Below are positions 34,430 to 42,528 of a DNA stretch of 64,000 bases, piece after piece (within the stretch, counting starts at the first letter, position 1; the number at the start of each line of letters is the position of its first letter). A program made the translations under genes and the position numbers. The stretch comes from an uncultured Ruminococcus sp. (GTDB taxonomy: Bacteria; Bacillota_A; Clostridia; Oscillospirales; Ruminococcaceae). Location of the stretch: positions 11,779 to 75,778 of the forward strand of contig ONBA01000008.1 of assembly GCA_900315975.1 (NCBI GenBank), given 5' to 3'. A model generated the notes under the pieces. The model was not told the DNA's origin and searched no databases. It saw only the letters and a list, made by a program, of their open reading frames with translations.

Positions 34430-34803
34430 AGAAGTTCTCCTTTCTCATGCTTGTCGTAAATGTTGTCGATATGCTGCTTTAGTGTGTTACGGGGGATTCC
34501 GCGCTGAAATGATGCTTCTGCTGCTTCATCGAAATCTGTCAGTACGGCGCTCTGGAATACACTGCTGTCGGGTTTGGCTATGAAGCTTCCGCGTCCCGGA
34601 ACAGAATAGATTATTCCATTGCGTTCAAGTTCCTGATAGGCTTTCGCGACAGTGTTGGGGTTTACGCCGGTGTTCTTCGCAAGTGCCCGCACACTTGGAA
34701 GCTGGTCGTTTTCAGAAAGTGTTCCCTTGACTATGAGAGATATGATATTATCGTGTATCTGCTCATATATAGGGATTCTACTTGTTAGGTCAATAGAGAA
34801 CAT
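34426..34803 (-). CDS. GntR-family (YtrA-type) transcriptional repressor
   Basis: 125 aa, the short YtrA subfamily: a winged helix (about 10-75, with QLPSVRALAKNTGVNPNTVAKAYQELERNG as the DNA-binding region) and a short C-terminal dimerisation helix pair. Such regulators usually repress their own operon with the ABC transporter genes downstream. Consistent with this, an interrupted palindrome lies just upstream over the transcription start. The ligand or signal is unknown. Confidence 0.92.
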   Translation of the reverse strand: MFSIDLTSRIPIYEQIHDNIISLIVKGTLSENDQLPSVRALAKNTGVNPNTVAKAYQELERNGIIYSVPGRGSFIAKPDSSVFQSAVLTDFDEAAEASFQRGIPRNTLKQHIDNIYDKHEKGELL

Positions 34804-34824
34804 AGACTATCTCCTTTCTGTAGC

Positions 34825-34860
34825 AAGTGTACTATATCGAGTAATACGGATATTACACTT
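34825..34860. promoter_or_regulatory. Candidate operator of the gntR-ABC operon
   Basis: Perfect 7-bp outer arms AAGTGTA (34825-34831) and TACACTT (34854-34860) around an AT-rich centre that also carries ATAT on both sides. It sits directly downstream of the minus-strand -10 box, over the expected transcription start and ahead of the gntR ribosome binding site, the classic position for a repressor site. Confidence 0.7.
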
Positions 34861-34862
34861 AC

Positions 34863-34891
34863 ATAATAGCACGTTTATATTCGTTTGTCAA
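34863..34891 (-). promoter_or_regulatory. Sigma-A promoter of the gntR-ABC operon
   Basis: On the minus strand TTGACA (34886-34891) and TATTAT (34863-34868) with a 17-bp spacer. The next bases downstream form the palindromic operator. Confidence 0.85.
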
Positions 34892-34940
34892 TACTTTTTT
34901 TGAAATTTTTTTCAGCAGGGGAGTATTCATTCGCCTGTTA

Positions 34941-34969
34941 TTGAAATTACGGCAATTGTGTGATATAAT
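34941..34969 (+). promoter_or_regulatory. Sigma-A promoter of the two-component operon
   Basis: TTGAAA at 34941-34946 and TATAAT at 34964-34969 with a 17-bp spacer, 30 bp before the response-regulator ATG. Confidence 0.82.
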
Positions 34970-34999
34970 GATTACGTAATACTGCTTAGGAGGTTTATT

Positions 35000-35674
35000 A
35001 TGTTCCGGATACTTGTTGTTGAAGACGACCGTGATCTGCGTGAGCTTTTTTGCCGTACTCTTACGAAAAACAGCTTCGGTGCGATTGGTGCGGAAAATGC
35101 CGACAAGGCTTTAGAAGTGCTTGATACTGAATACATCGACCTCATTATTTCTGATGTTATGATGGCTGGTATGAACGGATTCGATTTCATCAGAGAACTC
35201 CGCGAGTCCGGAAACGATGTTCCTGTTATTATTATTACCGCAAAGGGCGATATTACGGATAAAAGGAACGGTTTTGGTTCAGGGGCGGACGATTATATGG
35301 TCAAACCTGTTGACCTGAACGAAATGATAATGCGTGTTACAGCTTTGCTGAGACGTGCTAAGAGTGCAAGCGAGAAAAAACTCACGTTCGGCGGTACTGT
35401 TCTCGAATACACTACGTGGACCGTCACTGACAATTCGGGCAGTCAGATACTCCCGCAGAAAGAGTTCATGCTTCTGTATAAGCTTCTCTCTTATCCGGGT
35501 CAGATTTTTACACGTCAACAAATACTCGACGATATATGGGGCATTGAGGAGGTCATTGACTCGCATACTCTTGATGTTCACATCAGCAGACTTCGCGAAC
35601 GTTTCAGAAATAACCCCGATTTCAAAATCGTTACTATACGCGGACTCGGTTACAGGGCTGTGAAAAATGATTAA
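35000..35674 (+). CDS. OmpR/PhoB-family response regulator
   Basis: 224 aa. Receiver domain (1 to about 115) with the acidic pocket VVEDD at residues 7-10, phosphoacceptor Asp52 in LIISDVMM, and the VKPVD lysine near 102; then a winged-helix DNA-binding domain (about 130-224) ending GLGYRAV. An AGGAGG ribosome binding site precedes the ATG. It overlaps the histidine kinase gene by 8 bp, so the pair is coupled and very likely cognate. Confidence 0.95.
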   Translation: MFRILVVEDDRDLRELFCRTLTKNSFGAIGAENADKALEVLDTEYIDLIISDVMMAGMNGFDFIRELRESGNDVPVIIITAKGDITDKRNGFGSGADDYMVKPVDLNEMIMRVTALLRRAKSASEKKLTFGGTVLEYTTWTVTDNSGSQILPQKEFMLLYKLLSYPGQIFTRQQILDDIWGIEEVIDSHTLDVHISRLRERFRNNPDFKIVTIRGLGYRAVKND

Positions 35675-36737
35675 TAATAAGAAACCTATCGAGATGCGGC
35701 ACTATAAACGTCTCACACGCAGACTAACGATCGCATTCTTCGCTACTATATTCGCTCTTCTGCTCATACTCGTGATGTTCATGTTCCTGCTCGAAAAGCT
35801 CGGAGTCAATTTCGGTACAGGTGCTTTTCCGGCTTACGGCGGACTGAGTATATATATTATCAGTGTCGTTCTTGCTTCTGCTCTTTCGTATTTTGCAGTC
35901 TGGAACATTTTCCGCCCGCTTTCAGATATCAGCAAGGCTACTAAAAAAATCGCACAGGGCGATTACAGTGTACGGCTCGAATACAGGGGCAGAGTCAAGG
36001 AACTTGCGGAATCTGTCGAGAATTTCAATGACATGGCTCAGGAACTCAACTCTATAGAAATGATACGTAATGACTTCATCGCTAACGTCTCACATGAGTT
36101 CAAAACTCCGCTTTCGTCGCTCAATGGGTACCTCACTCTGCTTCAGGACCCGTCAATTTCCGAGGCGGAGCGTGCTGAGTACATTTCAAAGGCTTTTTTC
36201 AGTATCGAAAAACTCAACGACCTTACTGAAAATATCCTCAGACTCTCTAAACTTGAAAATCAGGTCGCACTTGATGCTCCTGATGAGTACCGTCTCGATG
36301 AACAGCTTCGCGAGGCGATCGTTCTCCTTGAACCTAAGTGGAACAGCCGTAATATCTCTTTTGACCTTGATTTGCCTGAACTCGTTATACGCGGGCAGCA
36401 GTCGCTCTTGTTTCAGGTATGGACTAATCTCATCAGCAATGCGATAAAGTTTTCCGATGAGGGCGGCACTATTACCGTCAAGCTTGAAGAGTCGCCGCAC
36501 CATTACAAGGTTTTTATCAGCGACGAAGGTATCGGTATGTCAGAGGAGCAGCAGCGGCATATCTTTGATAAATTCTATCAGGCAGACAGCTCTCGTCAGT
36601 CTCAGGGAAACGGTCTCGGTCTTGCACTCTGCAAAGAAATCGTTACCCGCTGCGGCGGAAAAATCTATGTTACAAGTAAGCCTGATGAAGGTTCTGTATT
36701 TCTTGTAAGTCTGAAAAAGGAGGACGCAAATGACTAA
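35667..36737 (+). CDS. Sensor histidine kinase
   Basis: 356 aa. Two membrane spans (about 21-42 and 58-80) with only a short extracytoplasmic loop between, then a HAMP linker (about 80-130), HisKA domain with His143 in FIANVSHEFKTP, and an ATPase domain with N-box LISNAIKFSDEG, G1 DEGIGM and G2 GNGLGLAL. The tiny outside loop suggests intramembrane or membrane-stress sensing rather than ligand binding outside. The stop overlaps the start of the next gene, a G3E GTPase, by 8 bp, an unusual third partner. Confidence 0.94.
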   Translation: MINNKKPIEMRHYKRLTRRLTIAFFATIFALLLILVMFMFLLEKLGVNFGTGAFPAYGGLSIYIISVVLASALSYFAVWNIFRPLSDISKATKKIAQGDYSVRLEYRGRVKELAESVENFNDMAQELNSIEMIRNDFIANVSHEFKTPLSSLNGYLTLLQDPSISEAERAEYISKAFFSIEKLNDLTENILRLSKLENQVALDAPDEYRLDEQLREAIVLLEPKWNSRNISFDLDLPELVIRGQQSLLFQVWTNLISNAIKFSDEGGTITVKLEESPHHYKVFISDEGIGMSEEQQRHIFDKFYQADSSRQSQGNGLGLALCKEIVTRCGGKIYVTSKPDEGSVFLVSLKKEDAND

Positions 36738-37692
36738 AATTGACCTTTTAACAGGTATTCTCGGTTCGGGTAAGACTACGTTTCTGCTTCACTATGCACG
36801 TCATCTCATTGACTGCGGTCTGCGTATTGCAATACTTGTGAATGACCTCGGTGCTGTTAACGTAGATATGCTCATGCTCTCAGACCTGAAATGCGATAAC
36901 TGTCAGCTCGAAATGATAGCGGGTACTGCCGACCCTTGCTGCCACAGGAGAAGATTCAAAACTCAGCTCATTTCTCTCGGTATGCAGCACTTCGACCGCG
37001 TTATCGTTGAACCGTCCGGTGTCTTTGATATGGACGAATTTTTCGATATTCTGCATGAGTCTCCACTCGATAATTGGTTTGAAGTTGGAAGTATTATCGG
37101 TATCATCGACCCTGAATCCGATGACAGAATGACCGAACAGATGGAGTATCTGTTCGCTTCGGAAGCATCGTGCTGCGGTAAACTCGTTGTCAGCAAGTAT
37201 AATGCTGATGTCGATGTTAAAAAAATGATAGAGCACCTTAATTCGGCTCTTGAAGAGATTAAATGTGACCGCAGATTTGCTGTGAAAGATGCTATCGCGA
37301 AAGACTGGAATGAACTGAATAACGACGATTTCAGTGCAATTATGAATTCAGGGTATCGCAGTTCAAGCTATGTGAAAAAATTCAGAGCCGACGAAATCCT
37401 CAGCTCTGTTCGGTATTTTATGCATATTTCTATTCCTGATGACAGGATAATTACTGTTATCAGTGACATCATGCGCGATGAAAAATGCGGACGTATTTTC
37501 CGTATCAAGGGTTCGCTTTTTACTGAAAAATATGGCTGGCTGAAGATAAACGCTATGCCCGATAAAATCGAAACTGACCCCGTCAGCGATGGACAGTCAG
37601 TACTGATAGTTATCGGCGATTACCTTGACCGTGAGGCTATCGACTCGCACCTCACGGAATTTAATTCCGACCCCGAATATGTTTCTATATGA
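36730..37692 (+). CDS. G3E-family (CobW-type) GTPase coupled to the two-component system
   Basis: 320 aa. P-loop GILGSGKT at residues 9-16 and the G3E hallmark EPSG in VIVEPSGVFD near 95 are intact. The metal motif, normally CxCC in a GCICC context, is replaced by CDNC (55-58) and GTADPCCH (65-72), so cysteines are present but rearranged. The NKxD guanine motif is changed to SKYN near 155. G3E GTPases insert or chaperone metals (zinc, nickel, cobalt); the altered motifs mean its metal, if any, is uncertain. Its start overlaps the kinase stop, placing it as the third gene of a TCS operon. Confidence 0.82.
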   Translation: MTKIDLLTGILGSGKTTFLLHYARHLIDCGLRIAILVNDLGAVNVDMLMLSDLKCDNCQLEMIAGTADPCCHRRRFKTQLISLGMQHFDRVIVEPSGVFDMDEFFDILHESPLDNWFEVGSIIGIIDPESDDRMTEQMEYLFASEASCCGKLVVSKYNADVDVKKMIEHLNSALEEIKCDRRFAVKDAIAKDWNELNNDDFSAIMNSGYRSSSYVKKFRADEILSSVRYFMHISIPDDRIITVISDIMRDEKCGRIFRIKGSLFTEKYGWLKINAMPDKIETDPVSDGQSVLIVIGDYLDREAIDSHLTEFNSDPEYVSI

Positions 37693-37697
37693 AAAAT

Positions 37698-37727
37698 CCC
37701 CCTTATCTGCCGATAAGGGGGTGTTTT
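37698..37727. terminator. Terminator between converging operons
   Basis: A perfect 10-bp stem CCCCCTTATC/GATAAGGGGG with a TGCC loop, followed by TGTTTTTAT on the plus strand and preceded by AAAAAT that gives T residues on the minus strand. It ends the TCS operon and, from the other side, the leftward YesL operon. Confidence 0.9.
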
Positions 37728-38656
37728 TATGATATGTGTCTGCCTTTGCCTTTTTTTCGCTTTTCAATCGGTTTTTCCCTGCCGCCCATGTCCTCAAAAA
37801 CAGGTTCTTCGTCGATGTCTTCAAATCCATCGGTACGTTCAGGGTTTATCTCGCCCTTCTCTTCGTAGTACGGGTCGATGACGTATTTCTGTATAACCGG
37901 GTAGCTGTTGAAGCAGGCTATGAACCACATCAGTGCTGCCGGGAAAAACGGCAGTACAAGCATGAAAAGCGGCATTGCGTACATCAGCAGTATTACCATC
38001 ACTGACGCAAGTACTCCTATCATTACTGTTGTGAGTATGTTCTGTTTCAGTGACACAAATGCAAGTGCGAATGAATTCTTTATCAGATTCTTGAATGAAA
38101 GGTCTGTAGCGGTCATCATCAGGAAGATGTAGTAGTTCATCATTACGGCAACTATCGCTACGCTGAATGTCAGTACAAGCGGTATATAGAATATCTTGCC
38201 GTACTGTACCGCAAGGTCGGGGTAGACGTTGTAGCCGGCATATGCTGATGCTGCTGCAAGTACGTCAAGTATCCCTATCAGCGATGCCTTTTTGAAGTTC
38301 TGCTTGTAACCACGGAAAAAATCACGTGTTACAAATGTGTGGCGCTCTATGATGAAGAGACGCATGACTTTGGTCAGACCGGCAAGTGCGGGACCTATGT
38401 TGACTGCAAATGTGATGAACAGTACCGCCAGTACTCCCAAGCAGACGTACGGCTGCTTGATGTAGTATATTGCCGGAAGCATCAGAAGTACCGGTATGAA
38501 GAAAAGGAAAAACAGCAGGTTCAGTCCTGCGATTTTCCACTTCTTGCGGTAGAAAATGTCGAAAAACAGCGCGATGCCTTTCTTGTGCGGAGCGTTCTTT
38601 GCTATGCCCGGACCGGCACTTTCGTAATCATTGTTTAACAGACCCAATTTTAACAA
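37727..38656 (-). CDS. YesL-like (DUF624) integral membrane protein
   Basis: 309 aa with five or six hydrophobic segments (about 40-60, 70-92, 120-140, 150-185, 200-250) and an acidic/basic cytoplasmic tail (about 265-309) ending KKRKKGKGRHIS. The FFRGYKQNFKKASLIG motif between segments is typical of DUF624 proteins, which often accompany sugar ABC transporters, though none is near here. Function unknown. It follows the SpoIIM-like gene by 12 bp. Confidence 0.68.
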   Translation of the reverse strand: MLKLGLLNNDYESAGPGIAKNAPHKKGIALFFDIFYRKKWKIAGLNLLFFLFFIPVLLMLPAIYYIKQPYVCLGVLAVLFITFAVNIGPALAGLTKVMRLFIIERHTFVTRDFFRGYKQNFKKASLIGILDVLAAASAYAGYNVYPDLAVQYGKIFYIPLVLTFSVAIVAVMMNYYIFLMMTATDLSFKNLIKNSFALAFVSLKQNILTTVMIGVLASVMVILLMYAMPLFMLVLPFFPAALMWFIACFNSYPVIQKYVIDPYYEEKGEINPERTDGFEDIDEEPVFEDMGGREKPIEKRKKGKGRHIS

Positions 38657-38668
38657 TCCTCCGTTTTC

Positions 38669-39265
38669 TCAGAGCAGTCCCGCGAAAATGTAGTTCAGCA
38701 GCGAGTCTGCGGCAGATATAAAAAGTGATATTATCATTAGTACCGCAAAACGTATGCAGTACATTTTCAGTCCCCGGCGTTCACTGCCGACTGACTTTCC
38801 TGTGGCGAAATAAATAAGTATTCGGTTTGACGAGCGCATTGACTCCCTTACTGCAAGTATCGCTACAAGTGATACCGCAAGCGAGTACGGCAGTGCAAGT
38901 GCTGCAACTGCGGGAAGTGAACGCAGTCCGCCGACGGTGTACATCTGCGATACCGACACTCCTATGCCGATACCGCGGTAGATGAGCATTATTCCTCCGG
39001 CAGCCTGTCCGAATGCGAATGTCCCGAGCAGAAATACTGCCGTAAGAAAAATTATCTCCGACAGAAGCGTTTTCCCGAATACTGAAAATACTGTGTCTCC
39101 GCACAAAATCGGTGAAAAATACTGGTGAAGCCACGGCGATGTTTCTCCGGCTTGTTTTATTGCGGGAATTGAGCCTATGACTACTCCGGATGTAATGGCT
39201 GCGGACATTAGTGCAAGTCCGGCATTTTTTCCTGTCTGTGCGGGTATATACTGCAAATGTTTCAT
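38669..39265 (-). CDS. SpoIIM-like (DUF95-type) membrane protein
   Basis: 198 aa with about five hydrophobic segments and the glycine-rich region FGQAAGGIMLIYRGIGIGVSVSQMY near 85-110 that recalls the stage II sporulation protein M / DUF95 fold. SpoIIM in endospore formers takes part in septal peptidoglycan removal during engulfment; many DUF95 homologues are not sporulation proteins. Assignment rests on general topology and the Gly-rich core only. The AGAAAGGATGG ribosome binding region supports the start. Confidence 0.55.
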   Translation of the reverse strand: MKHLQYIPAQTGKNAGLALMSAAITSGVVIGSIPAIKQAGETSPWLHQYFSPILCGDTVFSVFGKTLLSEIIFLTAVFLLGTFAFGQAAGGIMLIYRGIGIGVSVSQMYTVGGLRSLPAVAALALPYSLAVSLVAILAVRESMRSSNRILIYFATGKSVGSERRGLKMYCIRFAVLMIISLFISAADSLLNYIFAGLL

Positions 39266-39321
39266 TTTGCACCATCCTTTCTCTTACGATAAGGATATGC
39301 AAATGGGACAAGGGTTAGAAC

Positions 39322-40128
39322 TTATTTTGAAAGTTCATATGCCCTCTTGGTACAGCTTTCACAGCAATTCTTTACTGTTTCTTCAAGCTTGCCTTCGTAG
39401 AGACGGTCAAGTCCGGCGAGAGTTGTTCCTCCGGGTGAAGATACCATTTTTATCAGCTCGGCAATAGAATAGCCGGAATCTGTTATCATCTTTGCTGAGC
39501 CTATGAGACTCTGACTGAACAGCTCAGTCGCTGCGGCTGCGTCGATTCCTTCAGACTCGGCATAGTCGATAAATGCCTTTGCAAAGAGGTAGATGAATGC
39601 CGGAGAACTGCCGTTTATTGCGATTATCTCCTTCATCTTGTCCTTGGGGACAACTGCTGCTTTTCCGCATGAACGGAATACTCCGAGGATAAGGTCGAAT
39701 TCCTCATCCGTTACTTTTTCATTGCGTGAAAGTGCAGATGCTCCTTCTCCGAGGAGGAGGGGAGTATTCGGCATTACGAGGATAACCTTTGCATCGGGGA
39801 TAGTCTTTGATGCGATGAACTCGTCTGAGATTCCGGCTGCAATTGAGATTATTACCTTGTCAGGAGTTACTGCGGGTGCGGCTGCTTCGATGACAGGCTC
39901 GATAACCTGCGGCTTTACTGCGAGGAAAATGTAGCCGCATTTTTCAGTAAGCTCTGCTTCACTTCCGCAGGCTGTTACACCGTATTCAGCGAGTGACGCT
40001 ACCTTGCTGCTGTCGGGGTCAAATGCAAAAAGACTGATATCTGCACCTGCCGGACTGCCTGCTATACCCTTCATGATAGCTGTTCCCATGTTGCCTGCAC
40101 CTATGAATCCTATGTTTATTTTACTCAT
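39322..40128 (-). CDS. proC: Pyrroline-5-carboxylate reductase
   Basis: 268 aa, standard ProC length. NAD(P)H-dependent reduction of pyrroline-5-carboxylate to proline. Rossmann motif GFIGAGNMGTAIMKG at about residues 6-20, the VMPNTPLLLGEG signature near 118, and the C-terminal SSPGGTTLAGL motif near 230 are all present. It sits between two G3E GTPase genes upstream and membrane-protein genes downstream, so the operon mixes unrelated functions. Confidence 0.95.
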   Translation of the reverse strand: MSKINIGFIGAGNMGTAIMKGIAGSPAGADISLFAFDPDSSKVASLAEYGVTACGSEAELTEKCGYIFLAVKPQVIEPVIEAAAPAVTPDKVIISIAAGISDEFIASKTIPDAKVILVMPNTPLLLGEGASALSRNEKVTDEEFDLILGVFRSCGKAAVVPKDKMKEIIAINGSSPAFIYLFAKAFIDYAESEGIDAAAATELFSQSLIGSAKMITDSGYSIAELIKMVSSPGGTTLAGLDRLYEGKLEETVKNCCESCTKRAYELSK

Positions 40129-40156
40129 TGTTATTCCACCTTTCTGTGGCTTATTC

Positions 40157-41119
40157 TTAATAAAATGTTGCTACTTCTTTCTCCGGCGGAGCTGCGTCTG
40201 CAAGTGAGATGACCTTGAGGACGGGTCCGGCACCGCGGTAGAGCTTGTGCTTCTGTACGCTTATCTTTGCAGATACGTTTACCCAGTGTTTTGGCTGTTT
40301 CGGCTCGAACGGAGTGTCCCATTCAGCTACTGCCCAGCAGTACTGTATGTCTTCTACACAGCAGGTCATTATATGTCTGCCAAGTGCAAAACAGCCTGCG
40401 GGGAACTTCTTATTCTTTGCGGCGAGTCCTTTGAATGTAACGGTTTTGCCGTCGTATTTTCCGGGGTCGTCCATGATGTCTCTGTACCAAAGGGCGAAGT
40501 CCTCGTCCTTGATTACTATGTTGTCGGCTTCTACATCAAACGGGAGCGGGTCTTCTATATCGTCATATGCGACCTGTCCGTCAGTGTATTCGTAGCATAT
40601 TTCGGTACGGCGGCTTACTCCGCGTACGATTTTGTGGAACTCCTGTACGTCGTAGTTCTTGTCGAAACGATTGAATACCACGAGTTCACAGAGATTGAGC
40701 TTGTCTACAACGAGACTTCTCATGTTGGCATTATAATTGAGGAACGTTGATGCATCAGCAAAGAACATCACCTGATATACTGCCCAGTTCTGCGGCATAT
40801 TCTGAAAGAAATCCGATGCGTTCCACATTCCGTTGTATTCAACTACAACTCGCTCAGCATTTGTCTCCATTGCGAGACGTGCAAGGTTTGCAGTAGTCAT
40901 TTCTTCCTTGCTTTCGATATTTCTTATCTCTATACAGTTCTTCTTTACAAAGCGTGAGGTGTCGTACTCCTCTATGCCCTCCTCAAAGACGAGGAGAAGT
41001 GTCTTTTCACCTGTGTTGAAGCGCTTGTCCTCTAAGGTCTCCTGAATAAACTTGGTTTTTCCTGATTCGAGAAATCCTAAAAAGAGGTATACCGGAATTG
41101 GTTCCTGATTGTTAGGCAT
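40157..41119 (-). CDS. Divergent G3E-type GTPase fused to a DUF1980-like domain
   Basis: 320 aa. N-terminal part: P-loop GFLESGKT (15-22), a Walker B region VVVEYNG near 93 where EPSG is expected, and NRFD near 155 as guanine motif; the CxCC metal motif is absent. C-terminal part (about 215-320): YDGKTVTFKGLAAK, FALGRHIMTCCVEDIQYCW and KHWVNVSAKI, which resemble the DUF1980/TIGR03943 domain normally found in YcgQ-like proteins partnered with a permease. The CC-ED pair could bind a metal. It is 10 bp downstream of the His-rich GTPase and probably works with it in metal handling. The fusion is unusual. Confidence 0.78.
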   Translation of the reverse strand: MPNNQEPIPVYLFLGFLESGKTKFIQETLEDKRFNTGEKTLLLVFEEGIEEYDTSRFVKKNCIEIRNIESKEEMTTANLARLAMETNAERVVVEYNGMWNASDFFQNMPQNWAVYQVMFFADASTFLNYNANMRSLVVDKLNLCELVVFNRFDKNYDVQEFHKIVRGVSRRTEICYEYTDGQVAYDDIEDPLPFDVEADNIVIKDEDFALWYRDIMDDPGKYDGKTVTFKGLAAKNKKFPAGCFALGRHIMTCCVEDIQYCWAVAEWDTPFEPKQPKHWVNVSAKISVQKHKLYRGAGPVLKVISLADAAPPEKEVATFY

Positions 41120-41129
41120 GGTGTCCTCC

Positions 41130-42254
41130 TTATTCTACGCAGAATAGCTTCGCTACTGCTTCTTCGTTCAGCTTTGAACCGATAACGCAGAGTCTGCCGG
41201 TAGTTTCAGCACTGCCGTGTCTTACATCCGGCACTCCGGGTACGTAGTCGAAATGTATCCACTGTCCGTCCTCGCCTGCAACGATTCCCTTTGCACGGAG
41301 TACGATTCCGAATTTTTCTTCGTCGCCGAGTGCTTCAAGTGCGGCTTTTATTGCCTCAGGTGTGTAGGTGCGGGGTGTTTCCTTGCCCCAGCTTGTGAAT
41401 ACTTCATCGGCATGGTGGTGATGATGGTCATGGTCGTGACAGCCACAGGTGCAGTCCGGACCGTGGTCGTGATGATGTTCGTGTTCGTCATGGTCGTGGT
41501 GGAAGTGTTCATCGTGGTCGTGATGATGTTCGTGTTCGTCATGGTCGTGGTTACAGTGTTCATCGTGGTCGTGATGATGTTCATGTTCATCATGGTCGTG
41601 GTGGTGATGATGCTCGTGACCCGCTTCTTCAAGAAGTGCCTTGAGTTCATCGTCGAGTGTGTTCTTCTGTGTCATTGCTTCAACAAGCTGCTTGCCTGTG
41701 AGTTCGTCCCACTCTGTTGTTACGATAGGTGCGGCAGAGTTGAGTGCCTTGAGCTGTTCAACTACTTCGTTGAGCTTCTCCTGTGAAAGTCCGGCTGTGT
41801 GGCTGAGTATAAGGCAGCTTGCATATGTTATCTGATTGTTGAAAAATTCACCGAAATTCTTCTGATACATCTTGCACTTCTTTGCGTCAACTACTGTTGT
41901 GAAGCCGTCAAGCTCAACGTCGTGTGCGTTTATGCCGCGTACAGCGTTGATTACGTCGCTGAGTTTGCCTACGCCTGATGGCTCGATGAGTATGCGGTCA
42001 GGCTTGTATTCTTCAAGTACCTTTTCAAGTGCCTTGCCGAAGTCTCCGACGAGTGAGCAGCATATGCAGCCTGAGTTCATTTCTGTTATTTCGATTCCGG
42101 CATCTTTGAGGAATCCGCCGTCTATGCCTATCTGTCCGAATTCATTCTCGATAAGCACGAGCTTTTCACCTTTATATCCTTCGTTTATGAGCTTCTTGAT
42201 AAGTGTCGTTTTACCTGCTCCGAGGAATCCTGAAAAAATTGTGATTTTTGTCAT
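41130..42254 (-). CDS. Histidine-rich G3E-family (CobW/YciC-type) metal GTPase
   Basis: 374 aa. P-loop GFLGAGKTT (9-17), CxCC metal motif GCICC at residues 62-66, EPSG near 93 and a C-terminal CobW_C domain (about 295-374, starting VFTSWGKE). Between them, residues about 211-283 are a histidine-aspartate-glutamate tract built from a 17-residue repeat (variants of HHDHDEHEHHHDHDEH) plus CTCGC. Such proteins are zinc (or Co/Ni) metallochaperones, often made under zinc limitation by Zur; no Zur box was confirmed here. First gene of the leftward set. Confidence 0.9.
   Translation of the reverse strand: MTKITIFSGFLGAGKTTLIKKLINEGYKGEKLVLIENEFGQIGIDGGFLKDAGIEITEMNSGCICCSLVGDFGKALEKVLEEYKPDRILIEPSGVGKLSDVINAVRGINAHDVELDGFTTVVDAKKCKMYQKNFGEFFNNQITYASCLILSHTAGLSQEKLNEVVEQLKALNSAAPIVTTEWDELTGKQLVEAMTQKNTLDDELKALLEEAGHEHHHHHDHDEHEHHHDHDEHCNHDHDEHEHHHDHDEHFHHDHDEHEHHHDHGPDCTCGCHDHDHHHHHADEVFTSWGKETPRTYTPEAIKAALEALGDEEKFGIVLRAKGIVAGEDGQWIHFDYVPGVPDVRHGSAETTGRLCVIGSKLNEEAVAKLFCVE
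41461..41613 (-). repeat. 51-bp tandem repeats coding the His-rich tract
   Basis: About three copies of a 51-bp unit (17 codons) with few differences, all inside the His-rich GTPase gene. Copies differ at the codons giving HCN, HFH and HHH. The copy number is expected to vary by slippage. Confidence 0.8.
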
Positions 42255-42317
42255 TGAGGTACACTTCTTTCAAAAAATTTTCGCCGCAAGGAAACTGCCT
42301 TTTGGCATACATATTAT

Positions 42318-42346
42318 ATTATATCACGTTTTAAAGGCAATTGCAA
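42318..42346 (-). promoter_or_regulatory. Sigma-A promoter of the His-rich GTPase operon
   Basis: On the minus strand TTGCAA (42341-42346) and TATAAT (42318-42323) with a 17-bp spacer, leaving a leader of about 55 nt. The AT-rich bases around the -10 could hold a Zur-like site, but no clear palindrome was recognised. Confidence 0.78.
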
Positions 42347-42430
42347 GTGCTGAAAAACAGTTTTTCTTCCAGTCATGCGCACTGAACCGCCCTTTTATGA
42401 AAAGTTTGACGAAAAAATAACTTTTTTCTC

Positions 42431-42459
42431 TTGACAAAGACTAAAAAACATGGTATAGT
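42431..42459 (+). promoter_or_regulatory. Sigma-A promoter of the ACT protein-hom operon
   Basis: TTGACA at 42431-42436 and TATAGT at 42454-42459 with a 17-bp spacer, about 70 bp ahead of the ATG at 42529. Confidence 0.82.
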
Positions 42460-42528
42460 AAATATACAATGTACAGTTGTTCGTCTGTGACGGACGATTT
42501 CAGATTTAGGATACAAGGATGTTCTGAT

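Noticed and set aside
41404..41620. CRISPR-like array or satellite from regularly spaced repeats
   Set aside because: The repeats are contiguous, in frame and encode the His-rich tract of a G3E GTPase; there are no spacers or cas genes.
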